Assembly (NCBI GenBank): GCA_035461905.1
Contig: DATHUV010000018.1
Location: 1-29,119, forward strand
Source of the DNA: SZUA-442 sp035461905
Lineage (GTDB): Bacteria; Actinomycetota; Acidimicrobiia; Spongiisociales; UBA5794
DNA length: 29,119 nucleotides
Direction of reading: 5' to 3'
Each line of letters begins with the position of its first letter. Position 1 is the first letter of the stretch. This document shows, piece by piece, positions 16,997 through 23,810 of the stretch. The position numbers and the translations under genes are program-made. The notes below the pieces were generated by a model, which was given only the letters and a program-made list of their open reading frames with translations, was not told the origin of the DNA and searched no databases.

Positions 16997-17269
16997 TCAC
17001 GGTCTGACCTCGATGTCATCGACGATGCCGACGATCGCGTGATCGACGGGGACGAATCGGGGCTGCATCGCCTCGGCCGCCTCGCGGGACGCAACGAAGT
17101 ACACGATGTCGCCCGGTCCTGCCTGGTTCACCGCGTCTGCTGCCACAACACACGATCCGGTGTCGGCTCGATGCTCGTCGAGCGGCTGGACGAGGAGGAG
17201 GCGCATGCCGGTCATGTTCGGATCCTTCGTCGTCGCCACGACGGCGCCACGAACGCGTCCGAGGATCAT
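16997..17269 (-). CDS. BMC-P pentameric shell protein (second copy)
   Basis: 90 residues, EutN/CcmL family, vertex protein. It starts MILGRVRGAVVATTKDPNM and has LLLVQPLD, DAVNQAGPGDIVYFV and VGIVDDIEV at the expected spacings. It differs from the other two copies by lacking the GSSAR motif: the corresponding stretch is VASREAAEAMQ. The ATG overlaps the stop of the BMC-T gene (ATGA), indicating translational coupling. With two other copies in the operon, vertices could be homopentamers of different kinds. Confidence 0.92.
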   Translation of the reverse strand: MILGRVRGAVVATTKDPNMTGMRLLLVQPLDEHRADTGSCVVAADAVNQAGPGDIVYFVASREAAEAMQPRFVPVDHAIVGIVDDIEVRP

Positions 17270-17877
17270 GAGTCGTCACCGCCCCTCGATCGGACCCTCT
17301 CTATGAACGATGCGGATGCGGCGAGGTCACCGCGAAGCTCCTCGGTGAGCTGGGGGATGACGATCGATGCAAGGAGTTGCCCCGCGGCGCGATCGGTTGC
17401 GGCCTCGACCGCAGCCGCCACCTCGCCCACGGTCCCATCGACGACGAGGTACGCCTTGCCTCCGATGCCGTCGGCCATCCGAAGTCCAGAGAGGACGACG
17501 CTCGCCGCCTTCACCGCCGCGTCGGCGGCGTCGATGATCGACGAAACGCTCCCTGTTTCCACGACTCCGATCGCGTCGCCCTTCGCGTGTGCTGCGGTGG
17601 CGTCCGTCGTCACGGCCGACACGACATCTGGCGCGATGTCGGGGAGGAAGCGGTCGTCCATCGTGGCGATGCCGAGGTCAACGACGATGTCGCGAGCGAC
17701 GCCGACACTCGCCACATCGCCTGCCACGAGCACGATGTACCTGCCCGGATGTGTCGTTCCTGTCAGGAGATGCGAGACGGGCGATCCCTTCGCTATCGCA
17801 TCCGCAGCATGGATCCCGTCGACGATCGACGAGAACTCCCACACCGAGACCGCAGGTGACGCGGAGGCTTCAGACAA
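17266..17877 (-). CDS. BMC-T tandem-domain trimeric shell protein (single-layer type)
   Basis: 203 residues with two BMC domains in tandem (about 10-95 and 100-185). Three subunits make a pseudohexameric facet tile with a central pore. The second domain is the most canonical: AIGVVETGSVSSIIDAAD followed by KAASVVLSGLRMADG and a GKAYLVVDG strand. The first is diverged (EFSSIVDGIHAADAIAKGSP). The arrangement resembles the single-layer BMC-T of the Haliangium ochraceum shell, from memory of that protein. No Cys is present, so no Fe-S cluster can sit in the pore. It appears to start with TTG at 17877, overlapping the dehydrogenase stop by 8 bases; GTG 17844 is the alternative. Confidence 0.9.
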   Translation of the reverse strand: MSEASASPAVSVWEFSSIVDGIHAADAIAKGSPVSHLLTGTTHPGRYIVLVAGDVASVGVARDIVVDLGIATMDDRFLPDIAPDVVSAVTTDATAAHAKGDAIGVVETGSVSSIIDAADAAVKAASVVLSGLRMADGIGGKAYLVVDGTVGEVAAAVEAATDRAAGQLLASIVIPQLTEELRGDLAASASFIERVRSRGGDDS

Positions 17878-19333
17878 TGCGCAGCGCCCCGATCACCGAC
17901 ACGCGACGCTCGCGGGAGAAGGTGCGTGGCCGGGTGAGGCCCTCCCCTGTCGGGCTCGCGATCGAGAACGAGGTGTACCCCTCGCCGTCGGCACCGAGCC
18001 CGGCGACGTTGGGACCGTTCGCCACGAAGACAGAACAGTTCATCGCTCGTGCCATTCGCGTGATGGCGTCGACGTTCGTCGAGTGGATCGACGCCGTGTG
18101 GCGGAAACCGTGCTCGGACCGGACGGCAAGGTCGATTGCCGTGTCCACGTCCTTGACGCGCACGACGGGCATGACGGGCATCATCTGCTCCGTCCAGACG
18201 AGGTTGTGCTCGACGGGAACCTCCGCGACGAGCAGCCGCGTCTCCGCTGGCAGCGTCAGCCCGATCTCATTTGCGATGACGACTGCATCTTTCCCGATGA
18301 AACGGCCATCGATGAGCCCCGGCTTGTTCGGTGGCCCCATCTCCTTGAAGATGACCCGTTCGAGCCTCTTGAGCTCGTGCTCTTTGAGGCGGTACGCGCC
18401 GGATGCCGCCATGAGCTGGACGAGCCGGTCAGCGACGGTGTCCACGACGATCGTGGTCTTCTCATCCACGCAAATGATGTTGTTGTCGAAGGACGCCCCG
18501 AAGACGATGTCCTTCGCGGCCTTTGCGATGTCGGCGGTCTGGTCGACGACGGCGGGCGGGTTGCCAGGCCCCGCGGTGATCGCCTTCTTCGGCGTCCGGA
18601 GCGCTTCCTTCACGACTCCGGGACCTCCCGTGACGAGGAGCACACGGACGTCGGGATGCTGCATCAATGCCTGCGCGGACTCGAGGGTCGGTTGTGCGAT
18701 GCACGTCACGAGGTCGGGAGGTCCGCCAGCATCGACGATCGCCCGGTTCAGCAGCTTGACGTTCTCGATCGACACGCGACGGGCGCTCGGATGGACGTTG
18801 AAGGTGACCGTGTTCCCTGCAGAGAGGATCGCGATCGTGTTGTTGATGATGGTCGACGTTGGATTGGTCGTCGGCGTGATCGCCCCCACGACGCCGTAGG
18901 GGGCGTACTCGGTGACCATCATCCCTCGGTCACCTGTCACGACCTTCGGTTCGAGGTCCTCAGGTCCAGGCGTGCGATCGATGACGAGTTGGTTCTTGAG
19001 GATCTTGTCCTCTGCCCGTCCGAGGCCCGTCTCCTGCCTGGCGAGATAGGCGAGATGCTCGTTCTCGCGTCGCATCGCATGGCGGATCGCCTCGATGATC
19101 ACCTTCCTGCGATCGAGGCCGAGGCCCTGATAGGAGCGGAATGCCGCAGCAGCAGCCCGCACCGCATCATCCACAGAGCCGAAGACGCCTTCACCGAGTT
19201 CGATGCCATCGCGGTCGATCTCATCGGCCGCCCGCAACGCGGGCCCCGTTCGTGCCCCGATGTCACCGGACGCGACGCGCCCCTTGACCCGTGCGATGAT
19301 CGCCTGAATGTCCGAGTCGCTCAGCTGGGGCAT
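17870..19333 (-). CDS. CoA-acylating aldehyde dehydrogenase (PduP/EutE-like), compartment enzyme
   Basis: 487 residues. It should oxidise an aldehyde, here most likely acetaldehyde from the aldolase, with NAD+ and CoA to acyl-CoA inside the compartment. The catalytic cysteine is Cys288 in SFDNNIICVDEKT; NAD-site motifs PTTNPTS (154-160) and GGPGVV (236-241) are present. Residues 3-20 (LSDSDIQAIIARVKGRV region) form an amphipathic helix followed by a Gly/Ala-rich linker, the form of an encapsulation peptide. ATG 19333 shares one base with the upstream stop (TAATG); an open frame to 19402 overlaps the shell gene and lacks family similarity. It is flanked on both sides by shell genes. Confidence 0.95.
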   Translation of the reverse strand: MPQLSDSDIQAIIARVKGRVASGDIGARTGPALRAADEIDRDGIELGEGVFGSVDDAVRAAAAAFRSYQGLGLDRRKVIIEAIRHAMRRENEHLAYLARQETGLGRAEDKILKNQLVIDRTPGPEDLEPKVVTGDRGMMVTEYAPYGVVGAITPTTNPTSTIINNTIAILSAGNTVTFNVHPSARRVSIENVKLLNRAIVDAGGPPDLVTCIAQPTLESAQALMQHPDVRVLLVTGGPGVVKEALRTPKKAITAGPGNPPAVVDQTADIAKAAKDIVFGASFDNNIICVDEKTTIVVDTVADRLVQLMAASGAYRLKEHELKRLERVIFKEMGPPNKPGLIDGRFIGKDAVVIANEIGLTLPAETRLLVAEVPVEHNLVWTEQMMPVMPVVRVKDVDTAIDLAVRSEHGFRHTASIHSTNVDAITRMARAMNCSVFVANGPNVAGLGADGEGYTSFSIASPTGEGLTRPRTFSRERRVSVIGALRIV

Positions 19334-19620
19334 TACTTCACATACACCGTTTCGCCGTCGAGATCCCATTGGTCGACGATCGCCATGATGACCGCATCGC
19401 ACGGCTTGTCCTTCGTCACGCTGGTCTGGCGTGCGGAGCTCCCCGAGGCGTACAGCACGACCTCGCCGACTCCGGCGCCGACCGAATCGACGGCCACCAC
19501 ATACCCGCCCGACGGGTCTCCGTGCTCGTCGAGCTGGCGCACGACCAGGAGCGCGAGGCCTTCGAGCAGCGGCTCCTTACGGGACGCCACCAGTGTTCCG
19601 GTGACTCTGCCGAGGTTCAT
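19333..19620 (-). CDS. BMC-P pentameric shell protein (first copy)
   Basis: 95 residues, EutN/CcmL family, vertex protein. It shows MNLGRVTGTLVASRKEPLL, LLVVRQLD, VAVDSVGAGVGEVVLYASGSSARQT and a closing AIVDQWDLDGETVY. The ATG is preceded by AGGGAG. Its stop TAA overlaps the ATG of the aldehyde dehydrogenase by one base, so the vertex protein and the enzyme are translationally linked. Confidence 0.93.
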   Translation of the reverse strand: MNLGRVTGTLVASRKEPLLEGLALLVVRQLDEHGDPSGGYVVAVDSVGAGVGEVVLYASGSSARQTSVTKDKPCDAVIMAIVDQWDLDGETVYVK

Positions 19621-19655
19621 CGTGTCATCTCCCTTCCGGGGCTTCCGGTGAAGGA

Positions 19656-19958
19656 TCAGCTGACCGAGTCCCTGGCTTCCTCCGCACGTCCCAACGGAAG
19701 CACGAGATCGAGGTTGACATGGGGCCTGGCGATCACGTGCGTTGCGATGACCTCGCCGACCTTCTCACCGCTTCGTACGCCGGCGTCGACTGCGGCCTTC
19801 ACCGCTGCGACGTCGCCACGGACGATCGCCGTCACGTATCCACCACCGGTTTCCTCGTAGCTCACGAGTTCCACCTTGGCCGCCTTCACCATCGCGTCAG
19901 CGGCCTCCACCATCGCAGCGAAGCTGCGACATTCGATCATTCCGAGTGCGTCTGCCAT
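19656..19958 (-). CDS. BMC-H hexameric shell protein
   Basis: 100 residues, single BMC domain of the PduA/EutM/CcmK type, which forms the hexagonal tiles making most of the facet. Motifs: ALGMIECRSFAAMVEAADAM (4-23), KAAKVELVSYEETGGGYVTA (25-44) with the pore-lining GGGY loop replacing the more usual KIGSG, IVRGDVAAVKAAVDAG (45-60) and VIARPHVNLDLVLP near the end. A strong GGAAGGAA precedes the ATG, consistent with this being the most abundant shell component. It is the only BMC-H gene in the operon. Confidence 0.96.
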   Translation of the reverse strand: MADALGMIECRSFAAMVEAADAMVKAAKVELVSYEETGGGYVTAIVRGDVAAVKAAVDAGVRSGEKVGEVIATHVIARPHVNLDLVLPLGRAEEARDSVS

Positions 19959-19985
19959 TCCGTTCCTTCCTTCGTCCGGTTCTCG

Positions 19986-20612
19986 CTATTCGTCGCGGCC
20001 GCTGAGTCCCTCGAGGGCGCTGACGGCTGCCTGCCATCCGACCTCCACGTCCTGTTCCTCACCCCCGAGGTAGATCCGGCCGACGGCTCCGAACGCACGT
20101 ACCTCGAGCACGTTGATCCTCGACGCCTTCTCCGCCTCGTTCGCGGCGAGGGCCGCATACGCAGCGGGATTGCATTCGAGCACGTACAGCGTCTGGCCGG
20201 GGATGATCATCTGGCCATGTCGCGTGCGGTTGATGAGCTGGGCGTGGTGGTCGTCGATGCGTCGGATGATCTGGCTCGACAGGACCTTGGGCTTCACCCT
20301 GTCGTGCTCCGTCAGCGAGAGGGCATCGAGGATGGCCTCACCCGCTGCTCGCGTCTCGGCCTGCTCGGGTGAGTGGACCTCGAGGAGCCCGAAGACCCGC
20401 TCGATGATCTGCATGCCCGGCTTGACGGTCGTGGCTTTGAGGGCGATGTCGGTGAGCCTGTTGATCTCGATTCCCGGTGCGACCTCGACGAACAGCGAGG
20501 CTTCACCGGCGAGGGGCAGGAACCCCTGTGCGATCGTGCCGAGGAACGCCGCATACTGCGGCTGGAGGCTGTCGAGGAAGGCATATGAACGAAGTTCAAT
20601 ACCGGTCGCCAT
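19986..20612 (-). CDS. BMC-T tandem-domain shell protein, permuted double-layer type
   Basis: 208 residues, two circularly permuted BMC domains. The opening IELRSYAFLDSLQPQYAAFL, GTIAQGFLPLAGEASLFVE and INRLTDIALKATTVKPGMQ, then FGLLEVHSPEQAE, match the permuted BMC-T group whose trimers stack face to face to form a gated chamber (CcmP-like; also Haliangium ochraceum double-layer BMC-T, from memory). The second domain carries SQIIRRIDDHHAQLINRTR and ANEAEKASRINVLEV. Such tiles are thought to admit larger metabolites such as sugar phosphates and cofactors. ATG 20612 is preceded by AAGGAG. It follows deoC by 29 bases. Confidence 0.92.
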   Translation of the reverse strand: MATGIELRSYAFLDSLQPQYAAFLGTIAQGFLPLAGEASLFVEVAPGIEINRLTDIALKATTVKPGMQIIERVFGLLEVHSPEQAETRAAGEAILDALSLTEHDRVKPKVLSSQIIRRIDDHHAQLINRTRHGQMIIPGQTLYVLECNPAAYAALAANEAEKASRINVLEVRAFGAVGRIYLGGEEQDVEVGWQAAVSALEGLSGRDE

Positions 20613-20641
20613 CGTGATCTCCTTGCTCGTGCCGTCTGCGA

Positions 20642-21484
20642 TCAGTATGCCGGATCATCGCCGTCCCTCTCTGCACCTCCGACGATCTGGACCCCGGCGG
20701 ATGCCCCGATGCGTGTGGCGCCAGCGGCGATCATGTCCTCCGCGTCCTCGAGCGTCCGGACTCCACCGGAGGCCTTGACCCCCATGTCGGGACCGATCGT
20801 CTCGCGCATCAGTGCGACGTCGTACACGGTCGCACCGCCGCCACTGAACCCTGTCGAGGTCTTCACGAAGTCGGCTTTCGCCTGCTTCGCGAGGGAGGAT
20901 GCGATGACTTTCTCCTCATCGGTGAGCAGTGACGTCTCGAGGATGACCTTGCAGATCGCACCGCTCTCGTGTGCGGCGTCGACGACCTTCTCGATGTCCA
21001 TTCGAACGAGTTCGAGGTCACCCGACTTCAGGGCGCCGATGTTGATCACCATGTCGACCTCCCTCGCACCTTCCCGGAGCGCCTTTCGTGCCTCCATGGA
21101 CTTGATGTCCGGGGTGTTGGCGCCAAGGGGGAATCCGATCACGGTGCACACCTTGACCGACGATCCACGCAATCGCTCTGCCGCCACCCTCACCCAGGTG
21201 GGATTGATGCACACCGATGCGAACCCGAACGCGAGCGCCTCGTCGCACAGCACCTCGATCTCGGCGAGCGTTGCGTCTGGCCTCAGGAGGGTGTGATCGA
21301 TGTACTTGGCGAGGTCGACGGGAACGTCCTCGGCATCACCGTGGTACGCGACGCGGTCTGCGCCGTTCTCGACGACTTGGCGCAGCTTGTGGGGATTCGA
21401 GAGGATGTCCGCACGCTCCGCGAGGGCCGTGAGCACCTCCCGAGTAATGAGCTCGACGAGCTGCTGGCGGTCGAGCTCACTCAT
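20642..21484 (-). CDS. deoC: Deoxyribose-5-phosphate aldolase with N-terminal targeting extension
   Basis: 280 residues. DERA reversibly cleaves 2-deoxyribose 5-phosphate into glyceraldehyde 3-phosphate and acetaldehyde. The Schiff-base Lys208 is in ADFVKTSTGF, the second lysine Lys237 in VKASGG, and Asp144 in EVDMVINIG; the catalytic core starts at about residue 57 (DLAKYIDHTLL). The preceding 56 residues are an extension absent from housekeeping DeoC. Its first part (residues 5-24, DRQQLVELITREVLTALAER) is an amphipathic helix, the form of an encapsulation peptide. ATG 21484 overlaps the stop of the RpiB-like gene (ATGA); an open frame upstream to 21592 is not supported. Acetaldehyde would pass to the aldehyde dehydrogenase encoded downstream. 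Confidence 0.96.
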   Translation of the reverse strand: MSELDRQQLVELITREVLTALAERADILSNPHKLRQVVENGADRVAYHGDAEDVPVDLAKYIDHTLLRPDATLAEIEVLCDEALAFGFASVCINPTWVRVAAERLRGSSVKVCTVIGFPLGANTPDIKSMEARKALREGAREVDMVINIGALKSGDLELVRMDIEKVVDAAHESGAICKVILETSLLTDEEKVIASSLAKQAKADFVKTSTGFSGGGATVYDVALMRETIGPDMGVKASGGVRTLEDAEDMIAAGATRIGASAGVQIVGGAERDGDDPAY

Positions 21485-22110
21485 CCGACACGCTCCGGTG
21501 CCTGGGTGTCGAGGGCATCGATCATCGCGACGCGACGGGCGTGCCTCCCTGAGCCGAAGGGTGTCGCAAGGAACTCCTCCGTGATCTGCCACGCAAGTGC
21601 ATCCCCCGTCAGGCCTGCCCCCAGCGTGAGCACGTTGGCGTGGTTGTGCTCGCGTGCGTTGCGGGCGGTGGAGATGTCGTAGCAGAGCGCGGCGCGCACG
21701 CCGGGAACCTTGTTCGCGACCATGGCGGATCCGATACCTGCGCCATCGACGACGATCCCGACGTCAGCCTCACCACCGGAGACGAGACGGGCGACGGACT
21801 GTGCGATGTCGGGATAGTCGACCGGATCACTCGAGTGGGTTCCGCAGTCCACGACCGTGTGTCCCTGCTCCTTGAGTCGGAACCCGAGGCGTTCCTTCAG
21901 GGCGAAACCCCCGTGGTCCGCACCGATCGCGATGATGCCTTCCGCGGGACCGGCCACCGTTTCGGGTCGGGCCTGGACCGTCTCGGAAGGCGACGGGTCG
22001 TCCGACACCACTTCAAGGGACCCGCCGTCATCGGTACCCACGAGACCATCGACGATCCGCTGGACCATCGCGCGGACGTCGGCTTCGATGTTGGGGTCGC
22101 GTGCGGTCAC
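21481..22110 (-). CDS. RpiB-like sugar-phosphate isomerase, compartment paralog with targeting peptide
   Basis: 209 residues. The core (about 58-205) is of the RpiB/LacAB family: GADHGGFALKERL (63-75), DPVDYPDIAQSV (95-106), VVDGAGIGSAMVANK and HNHANVLTLGAG. The residue at the usual catalytic Cys position is Asp122. The first 57 residues are an extra leader: an amphipathic helix at about 8-24 (IEADVRAMVQRIVDGLV) and a disordered D/S/P/E linker, typical of an encapsulation peptide. It begins with GTG 22110, with GGAGGAG about 11 bases upstream, and is the first gene of the compartment operon. It may isomerise a pentose or deoxy-sugar phosphate feeding the aldolase; the substrate cannot be told from sequence. 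Confidence 0.92.
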   Translation of the reverse strand: MTARDPNIEADVRAMVQRIVDGLVGTDDGGSLEVVSDDPSPSETVQARPETVAGPAEGIIAIGADHGGFALKERLGFRLKEQGHTVVDCGTHSSDPVDYPDIAQSVARLVSGGEADVGIVVDGAGIGSAMVANKVPGVRAALCYDISTARNAREHNHANVLTLGAGLTGDALAWQITEEFLATPFGSGRHARRVAMIDALDTQAPERVG

Positions 22111-22191
22111 GGTGGAATCGTCTCCTCCGAAACCATCCTAGATACGGCACCACAGGCAACGAGGTGAGTCCGGCCGATAGGATCACACCGC
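22111..22191. promoter_or_regulatory. Divergent promoter region of the microcompartment operon and HTH gene
   Basis: 81 bases separate the GTG at 22110 and the ATG at 22192. On the minus strand TAGGAT (22140-22135), or overlapping TATCTA, can act as -10 for the compartment operon, leaving a short leader carrying GGAGGAG. On the plus strand TAGGAT (22178-22183) lies eight bases before the ATG, suggesting a leaderless transcript. No clear -35 box or long palindromic operator is visible. Confidence 0.4.
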
Positions 22192-23007
22192 ATGGATGCG
22201 TCGACCCGTTGGGAGACCGAGGCACTGCGCTCAGGTGGCGCGGGCCGGACATCGCCGCCCCGCCCGAGCGCGAAGGATGCTTCACGCACGCCCGCCCGGC
22301 AGGGTGACCCGTTGGTGGGTGGTTCGTGGGTGACGCTACGAGAAGCCGAGGCGGCCACGGGTATCCCCACGAACACCCTACGCAAGTGGGTCCGTCGGGC
22401 GGGAGTCACCTCGTACCTGGAGTCGGATGGGGAGACGCAGGTTCGGATGATCGACCTCGACGCCGTGAAGGCGCGCGCTGCCGAACTCGGCAGGGACATC
22501 GAACCCGCCGACAGCGAACGAGTGGACACCGACCGCGGCGAATCAGAGCTCCACCTCACCCTGCGCGATACCGACTCCACGACGTTGCACGTCGTCGAGG
22601 AGCCAGGTGGCCAAGCGGTCGACGAGTCCGCTCCGTCCGGCGGCGAGACGATGATCGTCCCCATCGACGCGTGGAACAAGATGCTGACCCAATTGGGCAA
22701 CCTGCACGAGGCGGGTCAACAGCTCGCAGATGCCCGCGAGAGGGCTGCAAAGGCCGAGACCGAAGCGGAGTTCCTCAGGCAGCGTCTCGCGGAGATACGG
22801 GCAGGGGAGCTCGCCGCCACCGGACCAGCCGCTCCAGAACCGGCTCGCGCCGCGGACGCCCTCGAACCGGAACCGACGACCGGTGACGCTGTTCCGAGGG
22901 AGGAGCGAGGCGAGGATGATCCGGGCGAGGATGAGGCGAGCGAGCCCGCCACCACGTCGTACTGGCGGTATGTCACGACGGGATGGCGAAGTCGCAAGCG
23001 CCGCTGA
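22192..23007 (+). CDS. MerR/excisionase-like helix-turn-helix protein with coiled coil
   Basis: 271 residues. After a flexible basic N-terminus, residues about 46-100 form a winged helix-turn-helix of the MerR/excisionase type: WVTLREAEAATGIPTNTLRKW, then a recognition wing ending in RMIDLDAVKARAAE. A region rich in acidic residues follows, then VPIDAWNKMLTQLGN and a coiled coil (about 165-205), a disordered Pro/Glu/Ala tail, and a basic aromatic C-terminus (YWRYVTTGWRSRKRR). No effector domain or membrane helix is seen. It is divergent from the compartment operon over 81 bases, which makes it a candidate regulator, but similar HTH coiled-coil proteins also exist outside such loci. Confidence 0.75.
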   Translation: MDASTRWETEALRSGGAGRTSPPRPSAKDASRTPARQGDPLVGGSWVTLREAEAATGIPTNTLRKWVRRAGVTSYLESDGETQVRMIDLDAVKARAAELGRDIEPADSERVDTDRGESELHLTLRDTDSTTLHVVEEPGGQAVDESAPSGGETMIVPIDAWNKMLTQLGNLHEAGQQLADARERAAKAETEAEFLRQRLAEIRAGELAATGPAAPEPARAADALEPEPTTGDAVPREERGEDDPGEDEASEPATTSYWRYVTTGWRSRKRR

Positions 23008-23037
23008 TGGAGCCCGGATGTGAGGTCGGTGCGGGCC

Positions 23038-23721
23038 TCATCGCGCTCCGCTCGCAAGGCGGTATCCCCACCACAGCAGGCTGATCCCCACGGCGAGCGA
23101 GACGGACAACGCTGCTGACTCGCCAAGAGCTGTCAGGGAGCCACCGAGTGCCGGAACCAGCACGCCCACCACGATGAGCAGGTTCCCACGGGCGAGCTGC
23201 GCATTCTGCTTCCGAACCCGAACTGCCGTCGCAAGCGCCAGGCCGACCACGACGACCGTTCCGAGTGCACCGGAGATCGCCGCGAACAGGCGGGGACCCG
23301 GCAGGGTGAGCGCGTCGATGGAGAACGTGAACCCGAACACATCGCTTCCCTCGGGGATCCCCGTGGCGGGAAGGGCACCGAGGAACGGTGCGAGGAACGT
23401 GGCGAAGAACCCGAGGACGATCCACAGCGTCGTCACGCGCAACGCCGCACGCCCGGCGCGTTCGTTCGCAAGGGCGATGGACCCGGCCGCGAGCAGCGGG
23501 ATGTTCGCGATCGCACCGAAGAAGTAGAAGCTTCGAAAGTTGAAGGAGGTCCATCCGAACGCCAACCCGACGACGAGTGCCCACGTGGCAAGCGCGTAGG
23601 CCCCGAACGCCCATGTCCAGATCTCGGCATGCAGTCGCTTGCGCGAACGCCAGCTCACGAAGAGCTCGCCCGCGAACCAAGTGGCTATCGACGCCGCAAT
23701 GATGGACAGGATGACATCCAC
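23038..23721 (-). CDS. Multi-span membrane protein of unknown function
   Basis: 227 residues with about seven hydrophobic segments (starting near residues 4, 37, 63, 95, 145, 178 and 203). The first loop is basic (SWRSRKRLHAE), consistent with a cytosolic side. Conserved-looking polar residues are few (NFRSFYFFGAIANIPLLAAGS), and no transporter or enzyme motif is recognised. GTG at 23721 is supported by TACCCT (23734-23729, minus) seven bases before it. Its 3' end converges with the HTH gene, 30 bases apart, and its 5' end is divergent from the ABC exporter operon. Confidence 0.7.
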   Translation of the reverse strand: MDVILSIIAASIATWFAGELFVSWRSRKRLHAEIWTWAFGAYALATWALVVGLAFGWTSFNFRSFYFFGAIANIPLLAAGSIALANERAGRAALRVTTLWIVLGFFATFLAPFLGALPATGIPEGSDVFGFTFSIDALTLPGPRLFAAISGALGTVVVVGLALATAVRVRKQNAQLARGNLLIVVGVLVPALGGSLTALGESAALSVSLAVGISLLWWGYRLASGAR

Positions 23722-23810
23722 ATCCGGGAGGGTATCGCCACGCCGCCACCGTCAGGGTTTCCCTCCGGTTTCACATGACGGTGTCAGGCCTCGCCTATCG
23801 TTCCACGAAC

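Noticed and set aside
16823..19651. A 942-codon open frame on the plus strand opposite the shell and dehydrogenase genes
   Set aside because: Its product is low-complexity and Arg/Ser/Thr-rich, with no domain, while the opposite strand encodes five recognisable proteins with proper starts. It is an antisense open frame typical of high-GC DNA.
19986..20612. Considered whether this shell protein is an EutL-type BMC-T
   Set aside because: The opening and the FGLLEVHSPEQAE and ANEAEKAS stretches fit the permuted double-layer group better; EutL-specific features were not seen.
21481..22110. Considered a galactose-6-phosphate isomerase (LacA/LacB) assignment for the RpiB-like protein
   Set aside because: No tagatose pathway genes are nearby and the deoC/shell context matches DERA-type BMC loci; RpiB-like is the safer name.
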